Source of the DNA: an uncultured Clostridium sp.
GTDB taxonomy: Bacteria > Bacillota > Clostridia > Clostridiales > Clostridiaceae
NCBI GenBank assembly: GCA_900547475.1
Contig: URGW01000003.1
Location: forward strand, 62,001-126,000
Direction of reading: 5' to 3'
Length of the DNA: 64,000 nucleotides
Shown: positions 26,047 to 34,666 of the stretch, piece after piece
How positions within the stretch are numbered: the stretch's first letter is position 1
How the letters are laid out: each line of letters starts with the position of its first letter
The notes under the pieces: model-generated
Database searches by the model: none
What the model saw: the letters and a program-made list of their open reading frames with translations, nothing else
What the model was told of the DNA's origin: nothing
Position numbers and translations under genes: made by a program

Positions 26047-28107
26047 TTAAAGCTCTTTTCTTTTAATAGCTTCCATTGTAAATGATTCTATAATATCGCC
26101 TTCTTTAAGATCGTTGAACTTTTCAATACTTAAGCCACATTCATAGCCCTTAGCTACTTCTTTAGCATCATCTTTAAATCTCTTTAATGAAGCTAATGTT
26201 GATTCAAATATTACGATACCATCTCTAATTACTCTAACTTCAGAATTTCTTACAATTTTACCATCTATAACATAACATCCTGCTATAGTTCCTACATTTG
26301 AAATCTTGTATGTCATTCTTACTTCTGCCTTACCATTTACAACTTCTTTATATTCTGGTTCAAGCATACCAATCATAGCTGACTTAACATCTTCAATTGC
26401 ATCATATATTATTCTATATGTTTTTATTTCAATGCTTTCCTTTTCTGATTGAGCTGTTGCATTTCCATCAGGTCTTACATTAAATCCAATTATTAAAGCA
26501 TTTGAAGCTGCAGCAAGTGTAACATCTGTTTCTGTTATAGCTCCAACAGCACCATGTATTACTCTAACCTTAACATCATCAGTAGATAATTTTTCTAAAG
26601 ATTGTCTTATTGCTTCAACTGAACCTTGAACGTCAGCTTTAACAACTATAGCTAATTCCTTAACTTTACCTTCTTGAATTTGACTATATAAATCTTCTAA
26701 AGATACTCTATTAGACGCTTGGTGGCTATCAGCTTTAATCTTTTGCTTTCTTAAATCAGCCATATTTCTTGCAGTCTTTTCATCTTTACAAACTATAAAT
26801 CTATCACCAGCAGCTGGTACTTCTGAAAGTCCTAATATTTCAACTGGAATAGATGGTCCAGCACTCTTTATCTTCTTTCCTCTATCATCAAACATAGCTC
26901 TTATTCTACCATAAGTTGAACCAACTAAAATAGAATCTCCTACGTTTAAAGTACCATTTTGAATAAGTAGTGATGCAACAGCTCCTCTACCCTTATCTAA
27001 TTTAGCTTCAATTACAGTACCCTTAGCTTTTCTATTTGGATCAGCTTGTAATTCTTGCATTTCAGCTGTTAATAGTACCATTTCTAATAAACTTTCTAGA
27101 TTTTCACCAGTCTTAGCTGAAACTGGAACACAAATAGTATCTCCACCCCAGTCTTCTGAAACTAATCCATGCTCAGTTAATTCTTGTTTAACTCTATCAA
27201 CATTTGCACCTGGTCTATCAATTTTATTTATTGCAACAATCATAGGAACATCTGCAGCTTTGCAGTGGTTAATTGCTTCCTTTGTTTGTGGCATTATACC
27301 GTCATCTGCAGCAACAACTAATATAACTATATCAGTAACTTGTGCTCCTCTAGCTCTCATTGCAGTGAAAGCTTCATGTCCTGGAGTATCTAAGAAAGTA
27401 ATCTTTTCTCCATTTAAAGAAACTGTATAAGCACCTATATGTTGAGTTATTCCACCAGCTTCACTAGCAGTAACCTTTGCATGTCTTATAGCATCTAAAA
27501 GTGATGTTTTACCATGGTCAACATGCCCCATAATTGTTACTATTGGAGGTCTCTTAACTAAGTTTTCTTCAACAACATCAACTTCTTCTTCAAATTCCTC
27601 TAGCTCAGTTTCTGCTTCTTTCTTTTCAACTAAAACTTCATATTTTTCACAAAGTTTTTCAGCAGTAGAGAAATCTATTTCTTGGTTAACACCAGCCATT
27701 ACACCTAAGAATATTAAATTCTTAATAACATCATTTGTTGGCTTACCAAGCTTTTCACATAATTCTTTAACTGTTATTGTTTCACCAATCTCAATTACTC
27801 CACATGCAGCTTCAGCATTTCTTTCAACTTCTTCTTGCTCTAACTCTTTCTTAGTCTTTTTCTTTTTTCTTACACCCTTATTAAGTGATTCAGCAAGTTC
27901 TTCTTCGTATTCATCAACTAAACTCTTCTTACCTTCACTCTCACTATTATCACCTAATAGTTCTTTTATTAGTGTTGCATCTTCATCTTCTATTACACTC
28001 ATATGATTTTTGACTTCAACACCAAATTCTTCCATTAATAAATTTATTAAATCTTTTGAGCTAACATTAAGCTCCTTTGCCAATTCATATACTCTAATCT
28101 TTGACAA
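26047..28107 (-). CDS. infB: Translation initiation factor IF-2
   Basis: A GTPase that places initiator tRNA on the ribosome. I prefer a TTG start at 28107 (M-SKIRVYELAKELNV, 686 residues), because GGGGGTGAT lies five bases upstream; the GTG at 28116 is inside that site. It has two short N-terminal IF2_N helices, a charged linker (about 60-95), then the G domain: G1 GHVDHGKT near 195, G3 DTPGHE, G4 NKID. Domains II-IV follow. The N-terminal region is short, as usual in Clostridia. Confidence 0.95.
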   Translation of the reverse strand: MSKIRVYELAKELNVSSKDLINLLMEEFGVEVKNHMSVIEDEDATLIKELLGDNSESEGKKSLVDEYEEELAESLNKGVRKKKKTKKELEQEEVERNAEAACGVIEIGETITVKELCEKLGKPTNDVIKNLIFLGVMAGVNQEIDFSTAEKLCEKYEVLVEKKEAETELEEFEEEVDVVEENLVKRPPIVTIMGHVDHGKTSLLDAIRHAKVTASEAGGITQHIGAYTVSLNGEKITFLDTPGHEAFTAMRARGAQVTDIVILVVAADDGIMPQTKEAINHCKAADVPMIVAINKIDRPGANVDRVKQELTEHGLVSEDWGGDTICVPVSAKTGENLESLLEMVLLTAEMQELQADPNRKAKGTVIEAKLDKGRGAVASLLIQNGTLNVGDSILVGSTYGRIRAMFDDRGKKIKSAGPSIPVEILGLSEVPAAGDRFIVCKDEKTARNMADLRKQKIKADSHQASNRVSLEDLYSQIQEGKVKELAIVVKADVQGSVEAIRQSLEKLSTDDVKVRVIHGAVGAITETDVTLAAASNALIIGFNVRPDGNATAQSEKESIEIKTYRIIYDAIEDVKSAMIGMLEPEYKEVVNGKAEVRMTYKISNVGTIAGCYVIDGKIVRNSEVRVIRDGIVIFESTLASLKRFKDDAKEVAKGYECGLSIEKFNDLKEGDIIESFTMEAIKRKEL

Positions 28108-28122
28108 TAAAATCACCCCCGG

Positions 28123-28437
28123 TTAATTTCTTCCTTCTTCATTTTGGTACAAGGATATTAATTTTTCAGCCATATTTTTATCTACCACAGCTAAAACTTT
28201 TAGTTCCTCTCTTCCAATTGGGTTACCTAGTTGTTCTTTAGAAAAGTCTTCTATAAGAGGAATTCCTTTTTCAGCACAATGATTCCTAAACTTCTTTTTT
28301 GTACTATTAGAAGCATCATCACTTAGTATTACAAGATAAAAACTACGTCTGTTGCGTTGTTCATCACATTTGCTATACCCTTCTATTAAATTCCCTGATC
28401 TTTTAGCAAGACCTAAAAAATTAAAAAACTTATTCAT
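28123..28437 (-). CDS. ylxQ: L7Ae-family RNA-binding protein YlxQ
   Basis: A 104-residue L7Ae/L30e-fold protein (FLGLAKRSGNLIEGYSKC ... LVILSDDASNSTKKKF) that binds kink-turn RNA in its Bacillus counterpart. It sits in its conserved place between ylxR and infB. Its start overlaps the end of ylxR by 8 bases, which implies translational coupling. The usual alanine/glycine-rich loop is altered (YSKCDEQRNRRSF). Confidence 0.88.
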   Translation of the reverse strand: MNKFFNFLGLAKRSGNLIEGYSKCDEQRNRRSFYLVILSDDASNSTKKKFRNHCAEKGIPLIEDFSKEQLGNPIGREELKVLAVVDKNMAEKLISLYQNEEGRN

Positions 28438-28696
28438 TAACTATCTCTTCCCTTAATCTGTTGTATATTTCTTCATCTATTGCAACATCAAGGTTTCTAC
28501 TTAATCTTTTTGCTTTAAATGCTTTTTCTAAGCACTCAATATTTTTGCAAATATAAGCGCCTCTACCTGCTTTTTTCCCTGTTAAGTCAACAGAAACTTC
28601 ACCTTCTTGACTTTTTACAACTCTAATAAGTTCCTTCTTAGGCTTCATTTCCATACAACCTGTGCACATTCTTAAAGGTATTTTCTTTACTTTCAT
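28430..28696 (-). CDS. ylxR: YlxR (DUF448) RNA-binding protein
   Basis: An 88-residue DUF448 protein with the signature RMCTGCMEMKPKKELIRVV and GKKAGRGAYICKNIECLEKA. YlxR homologues bind RNA, and some interact with RNase P. Placement between nusA and ylxQ is the standard order in Firmicutes. GGGGG precedes the ATG. Confidence 0.9.
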   Translation of the reverse strand: MKVKKIPLRMCTGCMEMKPKKELIRVVKSQEGEVSVDLTGKKAGRGAYICKNIECLEKAFKAKRLSRNLDVAIDEEIYNRLREEIVNE

Positions 28697-28709
28697 AAAA
28701 AAATCCCCC

Positions 28710-29768
28710 TTATTCCTCTATAGCTTCAGCTTGTGACTTACTCTTTATATCAATTTTCCAATTAGTTAGCTTAGCAGCTAATCTTACATTTTGACCCTCT
28801 TTTCCAATTGCAAGTGATAATTGGTTATCTTCAACAATAACCTTAGCTGACTTTGAGTCTTCATCAACTGTTACACTTACTACCTTAGCAGGGCTTAAAG
28901 AACTTGCTATAAATTCTTCTGGGTCTTTGCTCCATTTAATTATATCTATTTTTTCACCCTTAAGTTCATTTACTATGTTTTGAACTCTTGCCCCCTTAGG
29001 TCCAACACAAGCTCCCATAGGATCAACATTTTCATCATGTGATACTACTGCAATTTTACTTCTTGATCCAGCTTCTCTTGAAATGCTTTTTATTTCAACA
29101 ATACCTTCATATATTTCTGGAACTTCTAATTCAAATAATCTTTTAACTAATCCTGGATGTGTTCTAGATACTATTATTTGAGCCCCTTTAGAAGTATTTT
29201 TAACTTCTACAACATATAATTTAATTTTTTCATTAAATTTATACTTTTCTCTTGGAATTTGTTCATTTGGTCCAATTGCTGTTTCTAGCTTTCCAATATT
29301 AACAAAAACATTTCCTTTATCTTCTCTTAAAACTGTTCCAGTTATAATATCATATTCTTTTTCTTTATATTCATTATATATGATACTTCTTTCAGCTTCT
29401 CTTATTCTTTGAGTTACTACTCCTTTTGCAAGTTGCGCTGCAACTCTTCCAAAATTCTTTGGAGTAACTTCGAAATCTACTACATCATCTAAATCATATG
29501 TAGGTTTTATTTCTTGTGCTTCTTCTAATCCAATTTCAGTAACATTATCAAAAACTTCTTCAACAACAATCTTTTGAGAATAAACATGTATTTCTCCATT
29601 TTCTCTATCAATTGTTACTTTTACATTTTGTGCTGAAGATGTTGGTCCTGCATAATTTTTCTTATACGCTGCAACTAACGCATCCTCAATTGTTGTAAAT
29701 AATAAATCTTCACTAATACCTTTATCTTTTACTATTTCTTTAAGAGCACCTATAAACTCTTGGTTCAT
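28710..29768 (-). CDS. nusA: Transcription termination/antitermination factor NusA
   Basis: It binds RNA polymerase and nascent RNA to control pausing and termination. The protein has 352 residues, the short Firmicute form without the C-terminal acidic repeats of E. coli. It comprises an N-terminal polymerase-binding domain (1-125), an S1 domain (about 135-200) and two KH domains (DPMGACVGPKGARVQNIVNEL near 245, IVEDNQLSLAIGKEGQNVRLAAKL near 310). It lies second in the rimP operon, where its own action on leader hairpins could be regulatory. Confidence 0.96.
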   Translation of the reverse strand: MNQEFIGALKEIVKDKGISEDLLFTTIEDALVAAYKKNYAGPTSSAQNVKVTIDRENGEIHVYSQKIVVEEVFDNVTEIGLEEAQEIKPTYDLDDVVDFEVTPKNFGRVAAQLAKGVVTQRIREAERSIIYNEYKEKEYDIITGTVLREDKGNVFVNIGKLETAIGPNEQIPREKYKFNEKIKLYVVEVKNTSKGAQIIVSRTHPGLVKRLFELEVPEIYEGIVEIKSISREAGSRSKIAVVSHDENVDPMGACVGPKGARVQNIVNELKGEKIDIIKWSKDPEEFIASSLSPAKVVSVTVDEDSKSAKVIVEDNQLSLAIGKEGQNVRLAAKLTNWKIDIKSKSQAEAIEE

Positions 29769-29785
29769 CTTAAATACCCTCCTTA

Positions 29786-30244
29786 CTATATTTCCCCTTC
29801 AATATTTGCACTTTTAACTTTTTCTTTTGGTATGCTTATTAAAGTGTCTGCTTCAACTATTATATTTTCTTCATTAACTTCTTTTAAAATACCTTTAATA
29901 CTTTTCTTTCCTTCGATAGCTTTTGTAAGTTTAACCATTACTTCTCTACCTACAAATCTCTTATAATGATCTTCAGTAAATAATGTTCTATTTAAGCCTG
30001 GTGATGAAACTTCTAGGAAATAAGCTTCTGGTATAGGATCTTTTTCATCCATAAGATCACTTACTCTTCTTGAAAGAGCTTCACAATCACTTAAAGTGAT
30101 GCCGCCTTCTTTTTCTATATATATTCTTAAATAATATTCTCCATTTTCCTTAACATATTCAATATGATATATTTCATAGTTAAGTTCATCTGATATGGGT
30201 TTAACCATTTCATAAATTTGAGTAACTAAGGCATCATTCTTCAT
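29786..30244 (-). CDS. rimP: Ribosome maturation factor RimP
   Basis: A 152-residue factor for 30S maturation. The start is the ATG at 30244 (MKNDALVTQIYEMVKP), after AAAGGAGGATAATT; the longer frame to 30262 overlaps this site. Family landmarks are YEIYHIEYVKENGEYYLRIYIEKEGGITLSDCEALSRRVSDLMDEKDPIPEAYFLEVSSPGLNRTL, an intact N-domain, then an Sm-like C-domain. It is the first gene of the rimP-nusA-ylxR-ylxQ-infB-rbfA-nrnA-truB-ribF operon. Confidence 0.94.
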   Translation of the reverse strand: MKNDALVTQIYEMVKPISDELNYEIYHIEYVKENGEYYLRIYIEKEGGITLSDCEALSRRVSDLMDEKDPIPEAYFLEVSSPGLNRTLFTEDHYKRFVGREVMVKLTKAIEGKKSIKGILKEVNEENIIVEADTLISIPKEKVKSANIEGEI

Positions 30245-30295
30245 AATTATCCTCCTTTGCAATATTCAGTTTTTAGGTAATTTAAAAAATAGATA

Positions 30296-30360
30296 TGTAA
30301 AAACGCAACTAAAAAGTAGTTGCGTTCAAATAGAAAGAGCGGGAACAAGCCCCACTCTTC
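30296..30360 (-). promoter_or_regulatory. rimP operon leader with two hairpins (candidate attenuator)
   Basis: Transcribed toward rimP, the leader first forms AAGAGTGGG/CCCGCTCTT (30359-30335). Its U-G pair exists only in minus-strand RNA, so the fold is specific to this transcript. It then forms AACGCAACTA/TAGTTGCGTT (30326-30302), followed by TTTTTACAT. The second hairpin looks like an intrinsic terminator lying upstream of the rimP start, downstream of a promoter. GAGTGGG-type hairpins are known in Firmicute rimP/ylxS leaders. The remaining bases of 30361-30508 hold the promoter and A/T-rich DNA. Confidence 0.6.
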
Positions 30361-30394
30361 ATTTTCTAGCTATTAGTAAATTACTTCTTAATCT

Positions 30395-30423
30395 ATTTTA
30401 TCATACTTTACTAATAAATACAA
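30395..30423 (-). promoter_or_regulatory. Promoter of the rimP operon
   Basis: On the minus strand TTGTAT (30423-30418) and TAAAAT (30400-30395) are 17 bases apart. The predicted start near 30388 gives a leader of about 144 bases that contains both hairpins. Confidence 0.6.
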
Positions 30424-30508
30424 GGGGCTATAGCAACATTTAACTTTCCCATTTAAAACTTGCCCAAATTTGTATTTTTTTATTCAATATAATGCTTCTT
30501 TAGTTATA

Positions 30509-31693
30509 TTATTTATACAACTTTATAAGTTCATCAAAAGCTTTTAGAGACCTTTCAATCTTATCATACGATATACAATAAGATAATCTAAAATATCCTG
30601 GACATCCAAAAGTTTTTCCTGGTACTGCTAATATATTAAACTTTTTAGCATCCTCACAAAACTTAACATCATCTTCTATTGGTGATTTTGGGAAAAGATA
30701 AAATGCTCCATCTGGTTTTAAACATTCAAACCCTATAGATACTAGGTGATTATATAATAAATCTCTATTTTTCTTATAAATGTTAACATCAACTTCTAAC
30801 TTTAAACTTTCTTTTATTACTCTTTGAAAAAGCGAAGGCGCATTAACAAATCCTAAAATTCTATTTGCTATATTTAAAGCTGATATTATATCTTCAAAAG
30901 TATTCATTTTAGGATTAACCACAATATAACCTATTCTTTCACCCGGCAGCGATAATGATTTACTATATGAATATCCTATAAATGAATTATTATAATAATT
31001 TAATATACAAGGCACTTTAGTATTCTCATATACAATTTCCCTATACGGTTCATCTGAAATTAAATAAATATCCTTTTTAAATTCCAATTCTTTATCTCTT
31101 AATATATTAGATAATTCTTTTATTGTTTCCTCACTATATATAACTCCACTTGGATTATTAGGAGAATTAATAATTACAGCTTTAGTCTTATTTGATATTT
31201 TCTTTTTTAATTCTTCTAAATTTAATTGAAAACTATTTATGTCTGCTGATATAACAGTTACTACCCCATCAAAATTTTTAACATAATTAATATACTCTCC
31301 AAAAAAAGGCGCAAAAACAATAACTTCATCTTCTGGGTCTAAAATACTTTTCAAAATTACATTTAATCCTCCAGCAGCACCACAAGTCATAATTATATTT
31401 TCATATTTCAATTCAAGATTATATTCTTCTCCTAAATGATTAGCTATCGCTTCTCTAACATCTTCATATCCAGAATTATTCATATACCCATGAAGAAAAT
31501 TTGGCTTTTCCTCATTAACAATTTTATTTATTATATTTTTAATCTCTTCTGGTGGTTCTACATTAGGATTGCCTATACTAAAATCAAAAACATTTTCTTC
31601 CCCATATATACTTGCTAATCCCTTTCCTTCTTCAAACATAGCCCTAATAGTAGAACTATTTAAAACCATAGCTCTCATCTTACTTGAAATCAT
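30509..31693 (-). CDS. Pyridoxal-phosphate aminotransferase, class I/II
   Basis: A 394-residue fold-type I aminotransferase of the aspartate aminotransferase family. The PLP-binding lysine lies in SYSKSLSLPGERIGY near residue 240. NSPNNPSGVIYSEETI binds the cofactor phosphate region, and RLSYCIS near the end holds the substrate carboxylate arginine. Substrate (aspartate, aromatic or branched-chain) is not evident. The gene is alone between the rimP leader and the LexA-like gene, with 23 bases to the latter, so it may be co-transcribed with it. Confidence 0.88.
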   Translation of the reverse strand: MISSKMRAMVLNSSTIRAMFEEGKGLASIYGEENVFDFSIGNPNVEPPEEIKNIINKIVNEEKPNFLHGYMNNSGYEDVREAIANHLGEEYNLELKYENIIMTCGAAGGLNVILKSILDPEDEVIVFAPFFGEYINYVKNFDGVVTVISADINSFQLNLEELKKKISNKTKAVIINSPNNPSGVIYSEETIKELSNILRDKELEFKKDIYLISDEPYREIVYENTKVPCILNYYNNSFIGYSYSKSLSLPGERIGYIVVNPKMNTFEDIISALNIANRILGFVNAPSLFQRVIKESLKLEVDVNIYKKNRDLLYNHLVSIGFECLKPDGAFYLFPKSPIEDDVKFCEDAKKFNILAVPGKTFGCPGYFRLSYCISYDKIERSLKAFDELIKLYK

Positions 31694-31716
31694 TCTCTAG
31701 CCCCCTTATTTAATAA

Positions 31717-33150
31717 TTAATTTAATTTATTTTTTATTACACCAATAGCTACACCTAATATACTCACTTCCTTGCCTTGTAAATATATCTCACTATATTT
31801 AGGATTAGCTGGAATTAACATAGGCTCCTTACCATTTAGCTTTAAGGTTTTTAAAGTCGCTTCTCCATCTAAACTAGCAGCAACAATGTCATTATTTAAT
31901 GCAGTATTTTGCCTCTTAATAACAACTAAATCTCCATCATTTATATTTTTCTCAATCATACTATCACCTTTTACATGTAATATGAAAGTTTCTTTTCCTT
32001 TTTCTAACCAACTCTTAGGTAAATTAAACTTTTCCTCTACCTCATCATTGATTTCAATAGGATTACCTGCTGCTATATCACTATATACATCAACTTCAAC
32101 TAATTCTTCTTCATTAAATATAGTATTATCCCCTAAATAAATCTCTTTTTTAGAAGAAGAACTATCAATATTAAATTCAACTATATTTTTATATTTCAAG
32201 TTTATATATTCAAACTTTTCCATATAATTTTTTTCTTTATTTTTTTCCTCTTTAAAATCCTTCTTGAAAGCAAAACTTCTTCCTTTAAAATCTACTCCAA
32301 GAGTTTTTAACCTTCTACCTTTTACTAACCAACACATTTTATCATTACAAAATTCATTATTTAAAATAAAAACAAATGATGAATGTGCATTGTTAGAATA
32401 TATACTTTTTACAAATTCAATTTCTCCCTTAGTTAGTACCTCTACATCATCTAAAACTATGTGAGTATACTTTTCTTTATATAGTTGTCCATATTTTATA
32501 GCAAATGATATTTCATCATAATAATCACAATATCCATTTTGTCTTAATATAGAAGTGTATAATTCCATAAGTCTATATATAGAATCTCTACTATATGATT
32601 TTTTTATTAATCTATATTTTCTACCTTTTCTTTCAACATCACTATATTCTTCTCGTGTAAAATTACATGCTTTTATCCACATAATTTCATCATACAAGTC
32701 TTCACTTTTAATTTTATTAATAACTTTAGATTTTTTTGCTAACAATAATAATTCATTGTAAAAGTCTTCTGTTTTTATAAACTTATATGCTTCTTCAAAA
32801 GAAATAGTCTTTAAATTTAATTTATTTGCATTTATGTATCTTTCTGAAAAATCTTTTATTAATACCTTTACTAAATTAAACTCAACTCTTTCCTCATCAA
32901 TACTAAATAATGAATAAAACTCACTTTCTTTGCTTTTTTCTTTATATAAACTTTTACTATTATATAACTTTTCATCATTTGAAGATAAATATAAAATCTT
33001 ATCTTCATTATATATACAATAATTATTTTCTAAATTTATAACTCTATGCAAAGCTGCTACTGTCTTTCCTGTTAATGATTTTCCTTTCATTAATGAAAAG
33101 CCCATATTTTTATTATTTATAAATCTATTTTGATTTTTCGTCAATTTCAT
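31717..33150 (-). CDS. UvrD-like P-loop region fused to a LexA-type S24 peptidase
   Basis: I choose the ATG at 33150 (MKLTKNQNRF, 477 residues), with AGGTG upstream. Residues 23-30 (GKSLTGKT) form a Walker A motif like that of UvrD/Rep helicases, and HIVLDDVEVLT near 227-237 resembles their motif II, but with DDVE in place of DEXQ. The later helicase motifs (III-VI) are absent. From about residue 350 the chain is a LexA/UmuD-type S24 domain: HVKGDSMIEKNINDGDLVVI with the nucleophile Ser near 397, and the Lys in DGEATLK near 433. There is no LexA winged helix. It may be a self-cleaving sensor of damaged DNA or nucleotides. The role is unknown. Confidence 0.75.
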   Translation of the reverse strand: MKLTKNQNRFINNKNMGFSLMKGKSLTGKTVAALHRVINLENNYCIYNEDKILYLSSNDEKLYNSKSLYKEKSKESEFYSLFSIDEERVEFNLVKVLIKDFSERYINANKLNLKTISFEEAYKFIKTEDFYNELLLLAKKSKVINKIKSEDLYDEIMWIKACNFTREEYSDVERKGRKYRLIKKSYSRDSIYRLMELYTSILRQNGYCDYYDEISFAIKYGQLYKEKYTHIVLDDVEVLTKGEIEFVKSIYSNNAHSSFVFILNNEFCNDKMCWLVKGRRLKTLGVDFKGRSFAFKKDFKEEKNKEKNYMEKFEYINLKYKNIVEFNIDSSSSKKEIYLGDNTIFNEEELVEVDVYSDIAAGNPIEINDEVEEKFNLPKSWLEKGKETFILHVKGDSMIEKNINDGDLVVIKRQNTALNNDIVAASLDGEATLKTLKLNGKEPMLIPANPKYSEIYLQGKEVSILGVAIGVIKNKLN

Positions 33151-33183
33151 AATTACACCTACTATCATACTTCCCATTATTAT

Positions 33184-33219
33184 AAAGAAAAACCCCAAAG
33201 AAAGAACATAACTTTGGAG
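33184..33219 (-). terminator. Intrinsic terminator upstream of the LexA-like gene
   Basis: On the minus strand CTCCAAAG pairs with CTTTGGGG (one U-G pair), followed by TTTTTCTTT. It ends transcription from the nfnAB genes before the LexA-like gene. Confidence 0.75.
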
Positions 33220-33268
33220 TTATAAAATAATTTTATTCATTTATTGATAAAAAGTCAATTAATTCTAC

Positions 33269-34666
33269 TTATTTATTACTTAAATATTCATCTATTGCAA
33301 CAGCTGCCTTTTTTCCTGCTCCCATTGCTAAAATAACAGTTGCAGCACCTGTAACTGCATCTCCCCCAGCATAAACACCTTCTTTTGTTGTAAGTCCTGT
33401 TTCTTCATCAGCAACTATGCATTTCCACTTATTAGTTTCTAAACCTTTAGTTGTTGAAGAAATTAAAGGATTTGGAGATGTTCCAAGAGACATTATAACA
33501 GTGTCTACATCCATAACAAACTCTGAATTTTCTTTAACTACTGGTCTTCTTCTTCCAGAAGCATCAGGTTCTCCAAGTTCCATTTTAACACACTTCATTC
33601 CTGTAACCCATCCATTTTCATCTGTTAAAATCTCTGTAGGATTAGTTAATACATCAAATATTACCCCTTCCTCTTTTGCATGATGAACTTCCTCAAGTCT
33701 TGCTGGTAATTCTGATTCACTTCTTCTATATATAATATGAGTCTCTGCACCAAGTCTTAATGCTGTTCTAGCTGCATCCATGGCAACATTTCCTCCACCA
33801 ACTACAGCTACCTTATTTCCAACCTTAACTGGTGTATGATATTCATCTTTAAATGCTTTCATTAAGTTTACTCTTGTCAAAAATTCATTTGCTGAAAATA
33901 CTCCATTTGAATTTTCACCTGGTATTCCCATAAATTTTGGTAGTCCAGCACCTGATCCTATAAATACAGCCTCAAACCTTTCATCTTCAATTAATGAATC
34001 TATTGTAACTGTTCTTCCTACAACTACATTAGTTTCGATTTTAACTCCTAGTTTTTTAATATTTTCAATTTCAGATTTTACTACTTCTTCCTTTGGTAAT
34101 CTAAATTCAGGTATACCATATACTAAAACTCCACCTGCTTCATGTAAAGCCTCAAATATAGTAACATCATAACCTTTTTTAGCTAAATCTCCTGCACAAG
34201 TAAGTCCTGCTGGTCCTGAACCTATTACAGCTACCTTTTTACCTTTTGATTCTTCTTTATCAGAAAGATCAACATTATTATATCTTGCCCAATCAGCAGT
34301 AAATTTTTCTAGTTTTCCAATAGCAACTGGTTCACCCTTTATTCCTAGCACACATTTTCCTTCACACTGCGACTCCTGTGGACATACTCTTCCACAAACA
34401 GCTGGTAATGCACTATATTTTGCAATTTCTTTTGCTGCTCCTTCAAAATCTCCATCTTTAACATGAGATATAAATCCTGGTATATCTATTGATACTGGAC
34501 ATCCATTTACACATTTTGGATTTTTACACCCTAAACATCTACTTGCTTCATCTAAAGCTCTTTCTTCATCATATCCTAAGCAAACTTCATCAAAGTTTTT
34601 TGCTCTTACACTAGCTTCTTGTTCCCTTACAGGTATTCTTTTCATTCTATCTACTACTTTATTCAT
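33269..34666 (-). CDS. nfnB: NfnB / SudA-type NADPH-binding flavoprotein subunit
   Basis: At 465 residues this is the large subunit of NADH-dependent reduced ferredoxin:NADP oxidoreductase, a flavin-bifurcating enzyme of Clostridia and a relative of the glutamate synthase small subunit. The N-terminal cluster-binding cysteines are seen as CLGCKNPKCVNGCP (near 45) and CGRVCPQESQCEGKC (near 90). Two Rossmann motifs follow, GSGPAGLTCAGDLAKKGYDVTIFEA near 148 and GGGNVAMDAARTALRLG near 290. It overlaps nfnA by one base (TAATG), so the two are coupled. Annotation as glutamate synthase is common, but no large glutamate synthase subunit gene is present. Confidence 0.88.
   Translation of the reverse strand: MNKVVDRMKRIPVREQEASVRAKNFDEVCLGYDEERALDEASRCLGCKNPKCVNGCPVSIDIPGFISHVKDGDFEGAAKEIAKYSALPAVCGRVCPQESQCEGKCVLGIKGEPVAIGKLEKFTADWARYNNVDLSDKEESKGKKVAVIGSGPAGLTCAGDLAKKGYDVTIFEALHEAGGVLVYGIPEFRLPKEEVVKSEIENIKKLGVKIETNVVVGRTVTIDSLIEDERFEAVFIGSGAGLPKFMGIPGENSNGVFSANEFLTRVNLMKAFKDEYHTPVKVGNKVAVVGGGNVAMDAARTALRLGAETHIIYRRSESELPARLEEVHHAKEEGVIFDVLTNPTEILTDENGWVTGMKCVKMELGEPDASGRRRPVVKENSEFVMDVDTVIMSLGTSPNPLISSTTKGLETNKWKCIVADEETGLTTKEGVYAGGDAVTGAATVILAMGAGKKAAVAIDEYLSNK

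Noticed and set aside
31717..33150. Ordinary LexA repressor
   Set aside because: No winged helix at the N-terminus; instead a P-loop region of about 300 residues.
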